DNA from: Streptomyces sp. NBC_00083
Lineage (GTDB): Bacteria > Actinomycetota > Actinomycetes > Streptomycetales > Streptomycetaceae
Direction of reading: 5' to 3'
Length of the DNA stretch: 64,000 nucleotides
Assembly (NCBI RefSeq): GCF_026343295.1
Contig: NZ_JAPELY010000001.1
Coordinates: 3,588,735 to 3,652,734 of the forward strand
Within the stretch, counting starts at the first letter, position 1, and every line of letters starts with the position of its first letter. The notes under the pieces were generated by a model, which searched no databases, was not told where the DNA came from, and saw only the letters and a list, made by a program, of their open reading frames with translations. Below, piece after piece: positions 36,836-45,455 of the stretch. The position numbers were made by a program, and so were the translations under genes.

Positions 36836-37271
36836 TGGAGGTGGGCAGGGTTTTCATGGTGACGTAGCTGGTCACGGTGGCGATGTTGGGCAGTCCTGCG
36901 AGCTGGTTGGCGTGGAAGTCCTCGTAGGCGGGGAGGTCGGCGATGTCGATCTGGAGCAGGTAGTCGTAGTTGCCGGTGATGTGGTGGGTGAAGACCACCT
37001 CGGCGAGCCGGGTGACGGCGCGTTCGAAGGCGGTGACGTCGGGCCGGGTGTGCCGCATGAGCCGGATGCCCGCGAACACCGTCAGCCCGCGGCCGAGGGC
37101 GGTGGGTTCGATGTCGGCGCGGTAGCCGCGGATGACGCCGGTGGCCTCGAGGCGGTTCACGCGCCGCAGGCACGGCGAGGGGGACAGCCCCACGCGGACG
37201 GCCAGCTCGGCGTTGCTGATCCGTCCGTTCTTCTCCAGCACGGCGAGAATTGCTCGGTCCACGTCATCCAT
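36831..37271 (-). CDS. Lrp/AsnC family transcriptional regulator
   Basis: A 146-residue regulator: HTH residues 1-60 (MDDVDRAILAVLEKNGRISN, VGLSPSPCLRRVNRLE) and the RAM ligand domain with NYDYLLQIDIADLPAYEDF. Divergent from the amidohydrolase gene across 169 bases containing an AT-rich palindrome. It probably controls that gene in response to an amino acid or related metabolite. Confidence 0.92.
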   Translation of the reverse strand: MDDVDRAILAVLEKNGRISNAELAVRVGLSPSPCLRRVNRLEATGVIRGYRADIEPTALGRGLTVFAGIRLMRHTRPDVTAFERAVTRLAEVVFTHHITGNYDYLLQIDIADLPAYEDFHANQLAGLPNIATVTSYVTMKTLPTST

Positions 37272-37295
37272 GGAGACAGATTAATGCGCAGATGC

Positions 37296-37307
37296 TTTCA
37301 GCTACGC
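37296..37307. promoter_or_regulatory. Perfect palindrome, candidate Lrp/AsnC operator
   Basis: GCATAATTATGC is a perfect 12-bp palindrome, AT-rich in a GC-rich genome, lying 25 bases upstream of the Lrp/AsnC start codon between the divergent genes. A related half ATGCGCAGATGC lies just before it. Confidence 0.55.
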
Positions 37308-37440
37308 ATAATTATGCCCCGTACAGGCAGCAATTTGCTGCCAATATTGCCGCGAAAGTGGGCCGTCGCGGGTCTCGCGAGCGATGCTTATTTGGTCATC
37401 AACCCGGCCAAACCGAGTTCGTTTGCTGAGGAGCTCCCCG

Positions 37441-38730
37441 ATGAAGACCCTGATCACAGGCGGTACCGTCCTCACCATGGACCCGACCGTCGGCGACCTG
37501 GCGCGCGGCGACGTACTGATCGACGGCGGGCGGATCGTGCGGGTCGCGGAGCACATCGAGACACCCGAGGATGCCGAGGTGGTCGATGCGAGGGAGCGGA
37601 TTGTCATGCCTGGCTTCGTCGACAACCACCGCCACAACTGGCAGACCGCGTTCCGTGGCATGGGCGCCGACTGGACCTTCGGCCAGTGGGCCGCTGCCAT
37701 GCACGGCACGGTCAAGCCCCACTACACGCCGGAGGACGTCTTCGCGGCCACCCTCCTGGGGCGCCTCGAAGCCCTGCACTCCGGCATCACCACGATGCTC
37801 GACTGGTACCACGTCGCCCAGGGACCCGAGCACGAGGACGCCGCCGTCACCGCCCTCCAGCAGGCTCCCGGCCGGTCAGTGTTCTGCCTCGGCGCCGGCT
37901 GGGCCACCCCCGTCTCCGTCGACGCCGACATCCATCGCGTCCGCGCCCAACTGGCCGACGATGACGCACTGGTCACCATGGCCTGGGGACTGCGCGGAGC
38001 CGACGACACCGGCATGGACACCCTCGCCCGCGAGCTCCAGCTCGCCGATGAACTCGGTCTGCGCACCAGCCTCCACACCGGCGGCGACCACCGTCCCGTC
38101 GCTGCCATGCACGAGCGCGGACTCCTGCGCGACACCACCACCTTCGTGCACGGCAACGGCATCGGCGACGACGAGCTGCGCATGCTCGCCGGCGCGGGCA
38201 GCCATCTGTCCGTCAGCCCGGACGTCGAGCTGAAGATGGGTTTCGGCGCGCCACTGACCGGCCGGGCATTGGCCGCCGGTCTGCGCCCCACCCTGTCCAT
38301 CGATGTCGTCCCCTCCGTCGGCGGCGACATGTTCTCCACCATGCGCACCGCCTTTTCCGCCCAGCGTGGCCTCGACGGCACTCTGCGCGCCCGTGACCTG
38401 CTCCACTTCACCACCATCGACGCCGCCCGCTCCTGCGGCCTTCACGCCCGTACCGGCAGCATCACCCCCGGCAAGGACGCCGACGTCATCCTCCTGCGCA
38501 CCGACGACCTGACCGTCTTCCCCGTCACCGACCCGGCCGGCTCGATCGTCACTGCCGGCCACCCCGGCATCGTCGACACCGTCCTTGTCGCCGGCCGCAT
38601 CGTCAAGCAGAACGGCGCACTCCTCGGCGCCGGCCTGGGGCCGCTCAAGCAACGCCTGCTCGCATCCCGCGACCGGATCGCCGCGGCCGCCGGCATCCCG
38701 CTGGACGGCACCTGGAACCCGAAGCCGTAA
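37441..38730 (+). CDS. Amidohydrolase family protein (TRZ/ATZ-like deaminase)
   Basis: A 429-residue metal-dependent hydrolase: composite N-terminal beta domain, the H63-R-H65 metal pair (MPGFVDNHRHNWQTAF), SLHTGGDH, FVHGNGIGDDEL and SIDVVPS supplying the further His and Asp ligands, and the C-terminal GSITPGKDADVILL. It belongs to the triazine/cytosine-deaminase-like group and probably deaminates or dechlorinates a heterocycle or nucleobase-like compound. GAGGAGC precedes the ATG. A strong terminator follows at 38741. Confidence 0.9.
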   Translation: MKTLITGGTVLTMDPTVGDLARGDVLIDGGRIVRVAEHIETPEDAEVVDARERIVMPGFVDNHRHNWQTAFRGMGADWTFGQWAAAMHGTVKPHYTPEDVFAATLLGRLEALHSGITTMLDWYHVAQGPEHEDAAVTALQQAPGRSVFCLGAGWATPVSVDADIHRVRAQLADDDALVTMAWGLRGADDTGMDTLARELQLADELGLRTSLHTGGDHRPVAAMHERGLLRDTTTFVHGNGIGDDELRMLAGAGSHLSVSPDVELKMGFGAPLTGRALAAGLRPTLSIDVVPSVGGDMFSTMRTAFSAQRGLDGTLRARDLLHFTTIDAARSCGLHARTGSITPGKDADVILLRTDDLTVFPVTDPAGSIVTAGHPGIVDTVLVAGRIVKQNGALLGAGLGPLKQRLLASRDRIAAAAGIPLDGTWNPKP

Positions 38731-38740
38731 CGCGGGCATT

Positions 38741-38791
38741 CGATGGGGGCTGTGCCCGACAGGGACCGCCTGTCGGGCACAGCCCCCATCG
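38741..38791 (+). terminator. Strong intrinsic hairpin terminator after the amidohydrolase gene
   Basis: CGATGGGGGCTGTGCCCGAC continuing to 38762 is matched perfectly by its complement at 38770-38791: a 22-bp stem with a 7-base loop, starting 10 bases after the stop codon. No U-tract, as usual in Streptomyces. Confidence 0.85.
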
Positions 38792-39495
38792 GCGCCTCGG
38801 GGTGACAGATAGTTCGATCGTTCGGCACTGGTGCCAAACGGCGTGCCCATTCAGTGCCTAGTAGGCCGCTGGCTTCAGTTGCCTTCCCCGGGAATGTCGC
38901 TGGCGCAGGGGTGATGGTGAGACTCGCCAGAGCCGGCACTGTGACGCATGGCGCGCGCACTGACCGGCACCTCTCGGTGCGAATGCACTCCTTGTTCCGA
39001 ACCTCGGATGGGGAGCTCAGGGCCGGTGGCTGATCAGGGCCGTGGCCGTGGCCGTGTCCGGGTCCAAGGGGCGTCCTGGGAGTGTGGCCGATGGCCGATG
39101 GCCGATGGCCGGGGGCTGGTGGCTGGTGTCTGTGGCTGATCCGGCTGTGGGGTGGGTGGTGGCTGGTCGGGGGAGCGTCGGCCATCGGTGATGACCGATC
39201 CGGGGGGATTGGTCATCGGCCACCCGGTCACGGTGACTGCCGGGCGGCCCCTGCGCTGCTTGCTGGTGTCCGGTCGGCAGACTGGCTTGCCCAGCCCCGA
39301 CTGTGGCTTGCCCGGGGGTTGTTCGGGTGGGTCGTCGGGGTTTGCTCTGGCTATCGGTGGTTTGCCCGGTGCTGCCATGCCCTTCGGTCACGTAGTGGGT
39401 AAGCCTGTGACCTGTGCTTTTCGGGAAGTGGGCATGCCTTCGGGCAAGCCCCGATGAGGAGAGTTCACGGCACGAGATCCGAAAGGAGCTGTGTC
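38792..39495. other. Non-coding region rich in short repeats
   Basis: No gene seen. Between about 39,030 and 39,180 the plus strand is dense in GGCCGAT, GGCTGGT and GGCCGTG units: GGCCGAT is repeated three times in tandem at 39086-39107 and TGGCTG recurs many times. It ends at the AAAGGAG ribosome-binding site of the sigma-like gene. Such iterated G-rich DNA could be a regulatory or replication-transfer region of a former element, or simple slippage. Confidence 0.45.
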
Positions 39496-40416
39496 GTGCT
39501 CAACTTGCTCCACGCCGCTCGCGCTGCCCGCACTGTTCGCGCTGCCGACGCTGCCTGCGCCGCTGGTGGTGTCTTCGACCGCCTGGACGCCGAGTGGGCG
39601 GCCTTGTGCGCGGACGTCACCGTTCAGGCGGTGGTGGCTGACTGGCTGATGGCCGATCAGCTGGGCGAGGACGTCGCCGCCGTGACCGATTCCTGGGCGT
39701 GCACGCTCGGCCCGGCCCAGCTCCTTGCTGCCCTCACCCCGCACGTGGCGCACCGCTTGGACGCGCTGGCCGATGCCGTACTGCGGGCCCTGCTGGTCCG
39801 CGCCGCCGGCCACGACGGGTCGGCCACGCTGGCCGCCCGGATCATCGTGCAGGCGATGGTGCCGGCCGCGGTCCGTCTCACCCGCGGCCAGGTCCGGCCC
39901 TTCGGTGGCCGATGCTTCGAGACCGTCGGCCACACCGTGATCGTCGCCCTGTACGAGGCGGCGCGCTCCGGCCGCATCCACCACCGCGCCTCGCAGCCCG
40001 CCGCCAACTTGATGCTCGACGCCCTGCGCCAGGTATGCCGCGAGCTCGACGCCGACCGCGAGACCAGCGGCGCCGACCTCGCCCTCCTACAGGACTGGAG
40101 CGACCCCGGACTCGGCCCGGCCGGCCATGCCCACGCCTGGACCGTGCATGCCGCCGCCACCACAGCCGGCCTCCACGACAGCACGCAGGAGGAAGCCAGC
40201 CAGGCCCGCCTCGAACTGCTCGCGCTGCTCCTGGACGCGATGGAGACCGGCACCCTCACGCCGGCCGACGCCCGGTCCATCGCCTGGCACTACAGCACGC
40301 GGCCTGTCCCGGACGCGGCCGCCGCCCACCGGGCCGGCACCACGGCGGCGGCCTGGCAGCGCCGCCGCTCCCGCGCCGTCCACGCACTCAAGGCCGCCCG
40401 CGCATCCCTCGCCTGA
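39496..40416 (+). CDS. Sigma-70-like helix-turn-helix protein, element-type
   Basis: A 306-residue Ala-rich helical protein. The middle (SATLAARIIVQAMVPAAVRL) recalls a sigma region 2-like helix, and the C-terminus, with a GTLTPADARSIAWHYSTR segment followed by TTAAAWQRRRSRAVHALKAA, has the layout of a sigma region 4 HTH. Similar proteins occur on streptomycete integrative elements and linear plasmids. GTG 39496 is chosen because AAAGGAG lies 7 bases upstream; ATG 39454 is less likely. Could control element genes; activity unproven. Confidence 0.55.
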   Translation: MLNLLHAARAARTVRAADAACAAGGVFDRLDAEWAALCADVTVQAVVADWLMADQLGEDVAAVTDSWACTLGPAQLLAALTPHVAHRLDALADAVLRALLVRAAGHDGSATLAARIIVQAMVPAAVRLTRGQVRPFGGRCFETVGHTVIVALYEAARSGRIHHRASQPAANLMLDALRQVCRELDADRETSGADLALLQDWSDPGLGPAGHAHAWTVHAAATTAGLHDSTQEEASQARLELLALLLDAMETGTLTPADARSIAWHYSTRPVPDAAAAHRAGTTAAAWQRRRSRAVHALKAARASLA

Positions 40417-40841
40417 CGACTCCTTACCTGTCCGACCGGAGAGAAGAAAGGCCCGGCTTGCCCTGCGCGTAGAAGCCCCTCGATGCCCATGAGGCACGAG
40501 TCACCCGCGCCCAGCACCGCCTGGTCGTTATTGGCGCTGCCCTGGTGAAGGCACCGTTCGGCATGGCCGCCCGTGCCCGGTGGGCCGGTGGCCCGCCACG
40601 ATCCGTGTATATCCGGGCGAGCCTGTCCCCGGGGCAGCGATTGATTCGTGGGAGGTCGGCTGTTCGCGGTCCGTCTTGTCCGGTTGCTGTCCGGGGCCCG
40701 GTCGGCGGGGCGGAGCCCGGTTGTGCTTGGGTAACGCGCTGCTGCGCGCGGAGTGCGAGGGCGGCGGCAGCGTGGAGAAGGGGCGGCTGCGTGGGGGTAG
40801 GGCGGCGGTGCGGGGGTGGTGTGCGGCGCGTGTCCCGGGTC
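40417..40841. other. Convergent spacer without a gene
   Basis: Between the sigma-like gene and the 3' end of the NmrA-like gene. Open frames on both strands lack coding character; no clear hairpin or RNA gene seen. Confidence 0.4.
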
Positions 40842-41690
40842 TTACCGTGCTGTGTTGTGTGTTCCTGTTTCGAGGAGTTCGCGGAAGCTGCGGGGGGTGT
40901 GGCCGGTCAGGCGTCGTACGGTGTCGGTGGTGCGGTTCTCCGTGCCTCGGGCCAGGTTCAGGTCCATGGCGGCCAGCATCGCGGCGAACGGGGCCGGGAT
41001 TTCGCGTGTGTGCCGGTCGCGGATCTCCTCGTAGGAGAGGCGTTGGTGGGTCACGGGGCGGCCGGTGACCTCGGTGAGGATGGCGGCGATGTCGTCGTGG
41101 CTGAGCGCTTGGGGCCCGGTGAGGACGAGGTCGGTGTCGGGTGCCTGTTGGTCGGTGAGGGCGTGGAGGGCGACGGCGGCGATGTCGTGGGCGTCCACGA
41201 AGCCGATGCGGCCGTCCTCGGTGGCGGTCCTGATGACTCCTTCCTCACGGATGCTGCGGGCGTGCGTGTGTGTTCCGGTGAAGTTCTGCATGAACCATGA
41301 GGGCCTCAACACCGCCCATTCTTCGATGAGTTCGGGCAGGGCGCGGTGTACTTTGCCGGCCGCGGGGCCGCCCTCGGAGATGGCGGAGGAGCTGAGCAGG
41401 ACCGCGCGGCGCACACCCGCGGCGCCGGCGAGGCGGAGGAACGGCAGCATGACGGCTGCGGGGTCCGGGTCGCCCACGGGTGGCACCAGGTAGAGGCGGT
41501 TCGCGCCGTGCAGCGCGCCGGCGTGGGTGGCGGGGTCGTACCAGTCGAAGGCGACGGGCTCCGCGCCGGCCACCGGGGCCGCCCGGCGGCTCGCGGCGCG
41601 GACGCGGTGGCCGGCGCTCGTCAGCCGGGCGGCGAGGCGGCTGCCCGTGGTGCCCGTCGCGCCGGTCACCAGGGTGGTGGTGTTGCTCAT
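40842..41690 (-). CDS. NmrA-like NAD(P)-binding protein
   Basis: A 282-residue short-chain-reductase-like protein: TLVTGATGTTGSRLAARLTS (GxxGxxG), VRRAVLLSSSAISEGG, WAVLRPSWFMQNF and DAHDIAAVALHALT, the NmrA/YtfG pattern of quinone or flavin-type reductases lacking the YxxxK pair. Its ATG overlaps the stop of the SnoaL-like gene (ATGA), so the two are coupled and controlled by the divergent TetR. Confidence 0.88.
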   Translation of the reverse strand: MSNTTTLVTGATGTTGSRLAARLTSAGHRVRAASRRAAPVAGAEPVAFDWYDPATHAGALHGANRLYLVPPVGDPDPAAVMLPFLRLAGAAGVRRAVLLSSSAISEGGPAAGKVHRALPELIEEWAVLRPSWFMQNFTGTHTHARSIREEGVIRTATEDGRIGFVDAHDIAAVALHALTDQQAPDTDLVLTGPQALSHDDIAAILTEVTGRPVTHQRLSYEEIRDRHTREIPAPFAAMLAAMDLNLARGTENRTTDTVRRLTGHTPRSFRELLETGTHNTAR

Positions 41691-42112
41691 CGGGTGCTCC
41701 TGGTGATGTCGGTGCCCGGCTGGGCTGCGGCGAGGGGGTTCCAGTAGTCGCGGTAGGAGGTGATGCGCCCTTCCCGGACGGTGACCACGGCGATGTAGGT
41801 CATGTCGAAGGGTGCGCCGGTCTGCACCACGCGGCCGATGCCCCGCATCTCGACCACGATGGTCTCCGGCTCGGCGGTCTCGAGGATCCTGAGGTCGGGG
41901 AAGGCGTGCAGGTCGATGTGGTCGGGATAGTGCTGCATGTACGCGGCGACTGCCTGCCTGCCGTCGAGGCGCCGGGGCCATCCGTGCGGGGCGAACGGGA
42001 ACTCCATCACGCCGTCCTCGTCCCACAGGGCGACCCATGCGGGAATGTCCTTGTCGAGCAGCAGGCGCAGGCCGTGGCGGAAGAGGTCCGCCGGGGAAGT
42101 GGGTGCGGGCAT
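41687..42112 (-). CDS. SnoaL-like / NTF2-fold protein
   Basis: A 141-residue cone-shaped NTF2-fold protein: LFRHGLRLLLDKDIPAWVAL, DGVMEFPFAPHGWPRRLDGR, and VTVREGRITSYRDYWNPLA. Members are isomerases, hydratases or cyclases on small ligands. GGAGG lies 6 bases before ATG 42112. First gene of a two-gene unit with the NmrA-like reductase, divergent from TetR. Confidence 0.88.
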   Translation of the reverse strand: MPAPTSPADLFRHGLRLLLDKDIPAWVALWDEDGVMEFPFAPHGWPRRLDGRQAVAAYMQHYPDHIDLHAFPDLRILETAEPETIVVEMRGIGRVVQTGAPFDMTYIAVVTVREGRITSYRDYWNPLAAAQPGTDITRSTR

Positions 42113-42135
42113 GGGTATCCTCCAGAGGAAACAAT

Positions 42136-42188
42136 CCGGACCGCAAGTCCGGTTTGGCGGCACGACGAGAATACGGACCGCTGGTCCG
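42136..42188. promoter_or_regulatory. Pair of palindromic TetR operators
   Basis: CCGGACCGCAAGTCCGG (42136-42152) and CGGACCGCTGGTCCG (42174-42188) are two imperfect-to-perfect palindromes sharing CGGACC/GGTCCG arms, 38 bases apart centre to centre, between the divergent SnoaL-like and TetR genes. Confidence 0.75.
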
Positions 42189-42209
42189 CTTTGCAATCGA
42201 GGGAGCAGC

Positions 42210-42806
42210 ATGCCGGAGCGCACCCGTAAGGACGCCACCCGCAACCGCGAGGCCGTGCTGGCCGCCGCCGACGCCCTCTTCACGCGGTGCGAAAGCCCGG
42301 ACTCCGTCACGACGGCCGACATCGCGGCAGCGGCAGGCGTCGGCAAGGGCACGGTGTTCCGGGCCTTCGGTGACCGCGCGGGGCTGCTCCGCGCGCTGTA
42401 CGAGGCACGTCTCGAACCGGTCCGGGCGGCCGTGGAGGCCGGCCCGCCGCCTCTGGGCCCCGCCGCCCCGCCGCGGGACCGCGCTCTCGCGCTGCTCGAC
42501 GCGGTCCTGTGCTTCAAGCTCGACAACCGCCGTCTCGCGCTGGCGCTCGAGGGCAGCGGCGGCAGCGAGGGCAGCAGCCCCTACCGGGCGGAGCACTACG
42601 AGCGGTGGCACGGCCTGCTGCGGGAAGTCCTGGACCAGGTCCCCGGCCTGACGGACAGCGCGTTCACGGCCCACGCCCTGCTCGCCGCCACCCGGGCCGA
42701 TCTGGTCGAGCACCTCGCCGGGGAGCGGGGCCTGCCGAGGGAGCGCATGCGAGCGGACCTGGCGGCGCTGGCAAGGAGAGTGCTCGCACCGGGTGGCGCG
42801 GAGTAG
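42210..42806 (+). CDS. TetR family transcriptional regulator
   Basis: A 198-residue TetR: NREAVLAAADALFTRCESPD, VTTADIAAAAGVGKGTVFRAFGD forms the HTH; the C-terminal domain ends in RADLAALARRVLAPGG. GAGGGAG precedes ATG 42210. It probably represses the SnoaL-like/NmrA pair and itself through the two palindromes in the intergenic region. Confidence 0.92.
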   Translation: MPERTRKDATRNREAVLAAADALFTRCESPDSVTTADIAAAAGVGKGTVFRAFGDRAGLLRALYEARLEPVRAAVEAGPPPLGPAAPPRDRALALLDAVLCFKLDNRRLALALEGSGGSEGSSPYRAEHYERWHGLLREVLDQVPGLTDSAFTAHALLAATRADLVEHLAGERGLPRERMRADLAALARRVLAPGGAE

Positions 42807-42941
42807 GCTCCACAGGCCCCGCATCCGCCGGCCGGGCCGACCTCGGCTCGAAGCGGCAGGGGCCTCGGCCCGGCGCCGCACCGGATGACCGACCGCGACG
42901 GACCCCCGCTCGCCTCGGCGACAGGCACCGGCGGTAGGTGT

Positions 42942-42991
42942 GGTCACGGTCTGGCTGGGTCACGGTCCGGCTGGGGTCACGGTCCGGCTGG
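42942..42991. repeat. 17-bp tandem repeat GGTCACGGTCCGGCTGG
   Basis: Three head-to-tail copies (the first reads GGTCACGGTCTGGCTG) just upstream of a small gene at 43010. Their GTCAC core recurs in the 43.97-44.18 kb region. Confidence 0.7.
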
Positions 42992-43009
42992 AGGCGGCGG
43001 GAGTGCGAG

Positions 43010-43219
43010 GTGATCGATCCGGCCCTCGAGGGGCGACGCCTTTGCGCAACTCCCGTGAACTACGAGGGATATGGCCCGCAGTGGAGGAGCGGGACGGACG
43101 GTCTGTGCGGGTCGTGCGAGAGGGTGCACTACACCCGGATCGAAGCCGAACGCGCCGCGCAGCGCGAGGCGCCCGAAGCGGACGCGAAGAAGAACTGCGG
43201 CCTGTTCCGCCGCCGGTAG
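43010..43219 (+). CDS. Small hypothetical protein with Cys pair
   Basis: A 69-residue protein: VIDPALEGRRLCATPVNYEG, then GTDGLCGSCERVHYTRIEAE and a basic C-terminus. The CGSC pair with an earlier Cys suggests a small zinc ribbon. GTG 43010 lies after GGGAGTGCGAG. Resembles hypothetical proteins of streptomycete mobile elements; function unknown. Confidence 0.5.
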   Translation: MIDPALEGRRLCATPVNYEGYGPQWRSGTDGLCGSCERVHYTRIEAERAAQREAPEADAKKNCGLFRRR

Positions 43220-43339
43220 CCCCAGGCAAGCCCAAGGGGAACCTGGGCAAGCCACCCCCGGATGGAGACCTGCCCACCGGCCGGGACGGGCTGAGACGGG
43301 CAAGCCGGGCCGGGACACCCCGTCCCGGAACGCGACGGC

Positions 43340-43874
43340 GGATCCGGTGCGCAGTTTCGAGACGGGTCGGACGGTCGCGCGACGCGATGTCCACCGCCCC
43401 GGCCGGTTGCGGAGCGAACCGGCGCTGCGGGTCCTCACCGGCACTGGCGAGGCGCTGGTGACCGTCTACGCGGCCGGCGCGCAGGTCCGTCGGCCCGCCC
43501 TGTACGCCAAGGCCCGCACCGAGGGGGACCGCTCGGTGCGTACGGAGGCGTTCGACGCGACGGTGTCCGGCCGGTGAGACCTAGAGGCCGTGCCGTGTGG
43601 CAGGACGCCGGCCTGTGGATGCCGCCGGCGGCCGGCCCAGCATCAACGCCTCCTTCCTTCCGGACGGGGAGGGGCGCCGGCTGCGGCACTGGTACGTCAA
43701 CTTCGAGCGCCTCGCCCGCCGCACCGCGGGCGGGGCCGACATCTTCGACGTCACGGTGGACCTGCTCATCGGCCCCGGTGGCTGTGGACGGACGCGGTCG
43801 AGGACGAGTACGCGCAGGTGCGGCGCCTCGGCATCGTCTCCGACGTCGAGCACCAGGCAGTGGGCACCGCCTGA
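43340..43874 (+). pseudogene. DUF402 gene, broken into three frames
   Basis: N-terminal part VRSFETGRTVARRDVHRPGR with LYAKARTEGDRSVRTEAFD ends at a TGA (43575-43577); middle part GRPSINASFLPDGEGRRLRH then WYVNFERLARRT lies in a second frame; the end WLWTDAVEDEYAQVRRLGIV in a third, stopping at 43874. Put together this is a full DUF402 protein (calcium-dependent phosphatase-like fold with conserved WYVN and D/E clusters). At least two indels, so non-functional. Confidence 0.7.
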
Positions 43875-44527
43875 GGCGGGGTCCTGGCGGTGCTCGCCGG
43901 GGGCTCGGGTGGTTCGCTGGCGCCGAGCGGTGGGGCGCTTGGGAGGTGTGAGTCGGCCTGGTTCACGCTGTTGTGCCGGGCCACCGTAGTTGTCACCGGG
44001 CGGCCCCGACGGCCTGGTGCTCGATGGCGTACGGGCCACGCTTGTGGTCACCGGCGGGAGAGCGCTCCTGTCACCACGACGCCGTGGACAGAGCATCTGT
44101 CACCGATCCCACGGCGCCGACCAGCATGGACGGTTCGGCCGTACTCACCGCGCCACTCGTGGTGACAGAAATCTTGGCCAGGTGGCAACTACCGTGGCCC
44201 GGCACAGCCGTGCCTTCGCGGCCCCGCGGCGGCCGCTGGAGGGTTGTACCGGAAGGGGGCTAGAGGGTTGTCTGCACGGGTGCACTAGGCGGGGGACTGC
44301 GGGTGTGACCGAGGGTGTGAACCCCCGAAATCGGCGGCCGGTCGTTTGCCCTGGCCGGCCCCCGTGGGCACGCCCTCTTCGGGGAACGACACCTCTTACC
44401 TGCGCGATAGCCGAAGGCAAGAGGCCATGTTCCAGGCCGGGACGCCCGCAGACCGCCTTGCCCACCGTCACCACCGGGCGAACGGGCCGACACGGCACGG
44501 ACATCACGAGCGAGGGGGAAGTACACG
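43875..44527. other. Non-coding region with inverted and iterated repeats
   Basis: No gene recognised. It contains a 26-bp inverted repeat with ends at 43972-43997 and 44181-44206 (2 mismatches) and at least five GTCACC or GGTGAC words between, suggesting a binding or recombination region rather than coding DNA. It ends in an upstream region for the gene at 44528. Confidence 0.5.
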
Positions 44528-45055
44528 GTGAGCAACAAGCTGCTGGCGCCGGACGGATGGCTCGTGCCGGGACTGCCCTGGCCGGAGCAGACCCGGGACG
44601 GCTGGGGCGAATGCGCGGTGGCCGTCGCCCCGACCATGATCGCGCGCGACCTGGTCGGCAAGAGCGCCCGGATCGCGCTCGATCTCGCGGCCGGCCTGGC
44701 CCGTGACCCGAAGGACGGGCCCGGCAAAGCCGTCTTCTTCTCCGACGTCACCCTCTGGCTCGACAAGCAGGGCAAGGACTGGGCGGACTTCGGCGCCGAC
44801 TACGAAGCCGTCATCGACGAACTCGTCAGAGCACCGGTCCCGTAGCTCTACACGACGCTCGTGCAGAAGCCCTACGCCATCCTGTGCGACGCCAGCCGCG
44901 ACGGGGTGCGCCTGTACTACCCGGGCGGCGACGTCGAGCACATCACCCCGCAGGTCCGCGCCGACGTCCACGCCGCCATCACCACCAGCCTGGAACGGGT
45001 CCGGCCGCCCAACATCCAGGGCCTCACCGACCGCGGCGCCTTCCAGACCCGATAG
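44528..45055 (+). pseudogene. Hypothetical gene with an internal in-frame TAG
   Basis: From GTG 44528 the frame reads MSNKLLAPDGWLVPGLPWPE ... KQGKDWADFGADYEAVIDEL to a TAG at 44843-44845, and continues in the same frame as LYTTLVQKPYAILCDASRDG ... ERVRPPNIQGLTDRGAFQTR to TAG 45053-45055. Composition is coherent on both sides (176 codons in total). Either a nonsense mutation, read-through, or two separate short proteins with the second from GTG 44861. Family not recognised. Confidence 0.55.
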
Positions 45056-45152
45056 CCGCACCGCGCACAGCGACGGGCCCGGCCTCCACCCAGGCCGGGC
45101 CCGTCGGCCATCGGCGGCCCGCGCTGTCGGTGGCGGCTGGGAGGCTGGCCGG

Positions 45153-45455
45153 ATGAACGACGGTGACGAGCAGCTGCTGCGCGGCCGGGTGTACGGCCAC
45201 GGCCATGAGGACCGCAACTCTGGTCCGCTGCCGCACCAGAGGTAGGCCGCGCGGGTCGGTGGCCCGCTGGACGGACTGCTGCTCGACATCACGGGCTGGC
45301 GGCCGGAGGAAATAGACGACGGTGTCGCCTTGATGACCGAGCTGGGGCGGTGGCCCGGTGGCCGGGCGCTGTACGACCCGCGCCCCGGTGAGCCGCACCC
45401 GCCGGGCGGCTCGGGTGTGGTGTGCCGCTTCCACTACTCCGGCGGCACGTCCTGA
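45153..45455 (+). pseudogene. Hypothetical gene with in-frame TAG; paralogue at 55.08 kb
   Basis: ATG 45153 opens MNDGDEQLLRGRVYGHGHED ... GPLPHQR, then TAG at 45243-45245, then in frame AARVGGPLDGLLLDITGWRP ... VVCRFHYSGGTS to TGA 45453-45455 (101 codons). The copy at 55,080 has TAC (Tyr) in place of this TAG, so the stop is a point change in an otherwise intact small gene of unknown function. Confidence 0.6.

Noticed and set aside
40842..42947. A 701-codon open frame on the minus strand spanning the NmrA and TetR region
   Set aside because: Only its last ~280 residues are a real NmrA-like protein starting at 41690; the rest is a shadow of the TetR and SnoaL-like genes.
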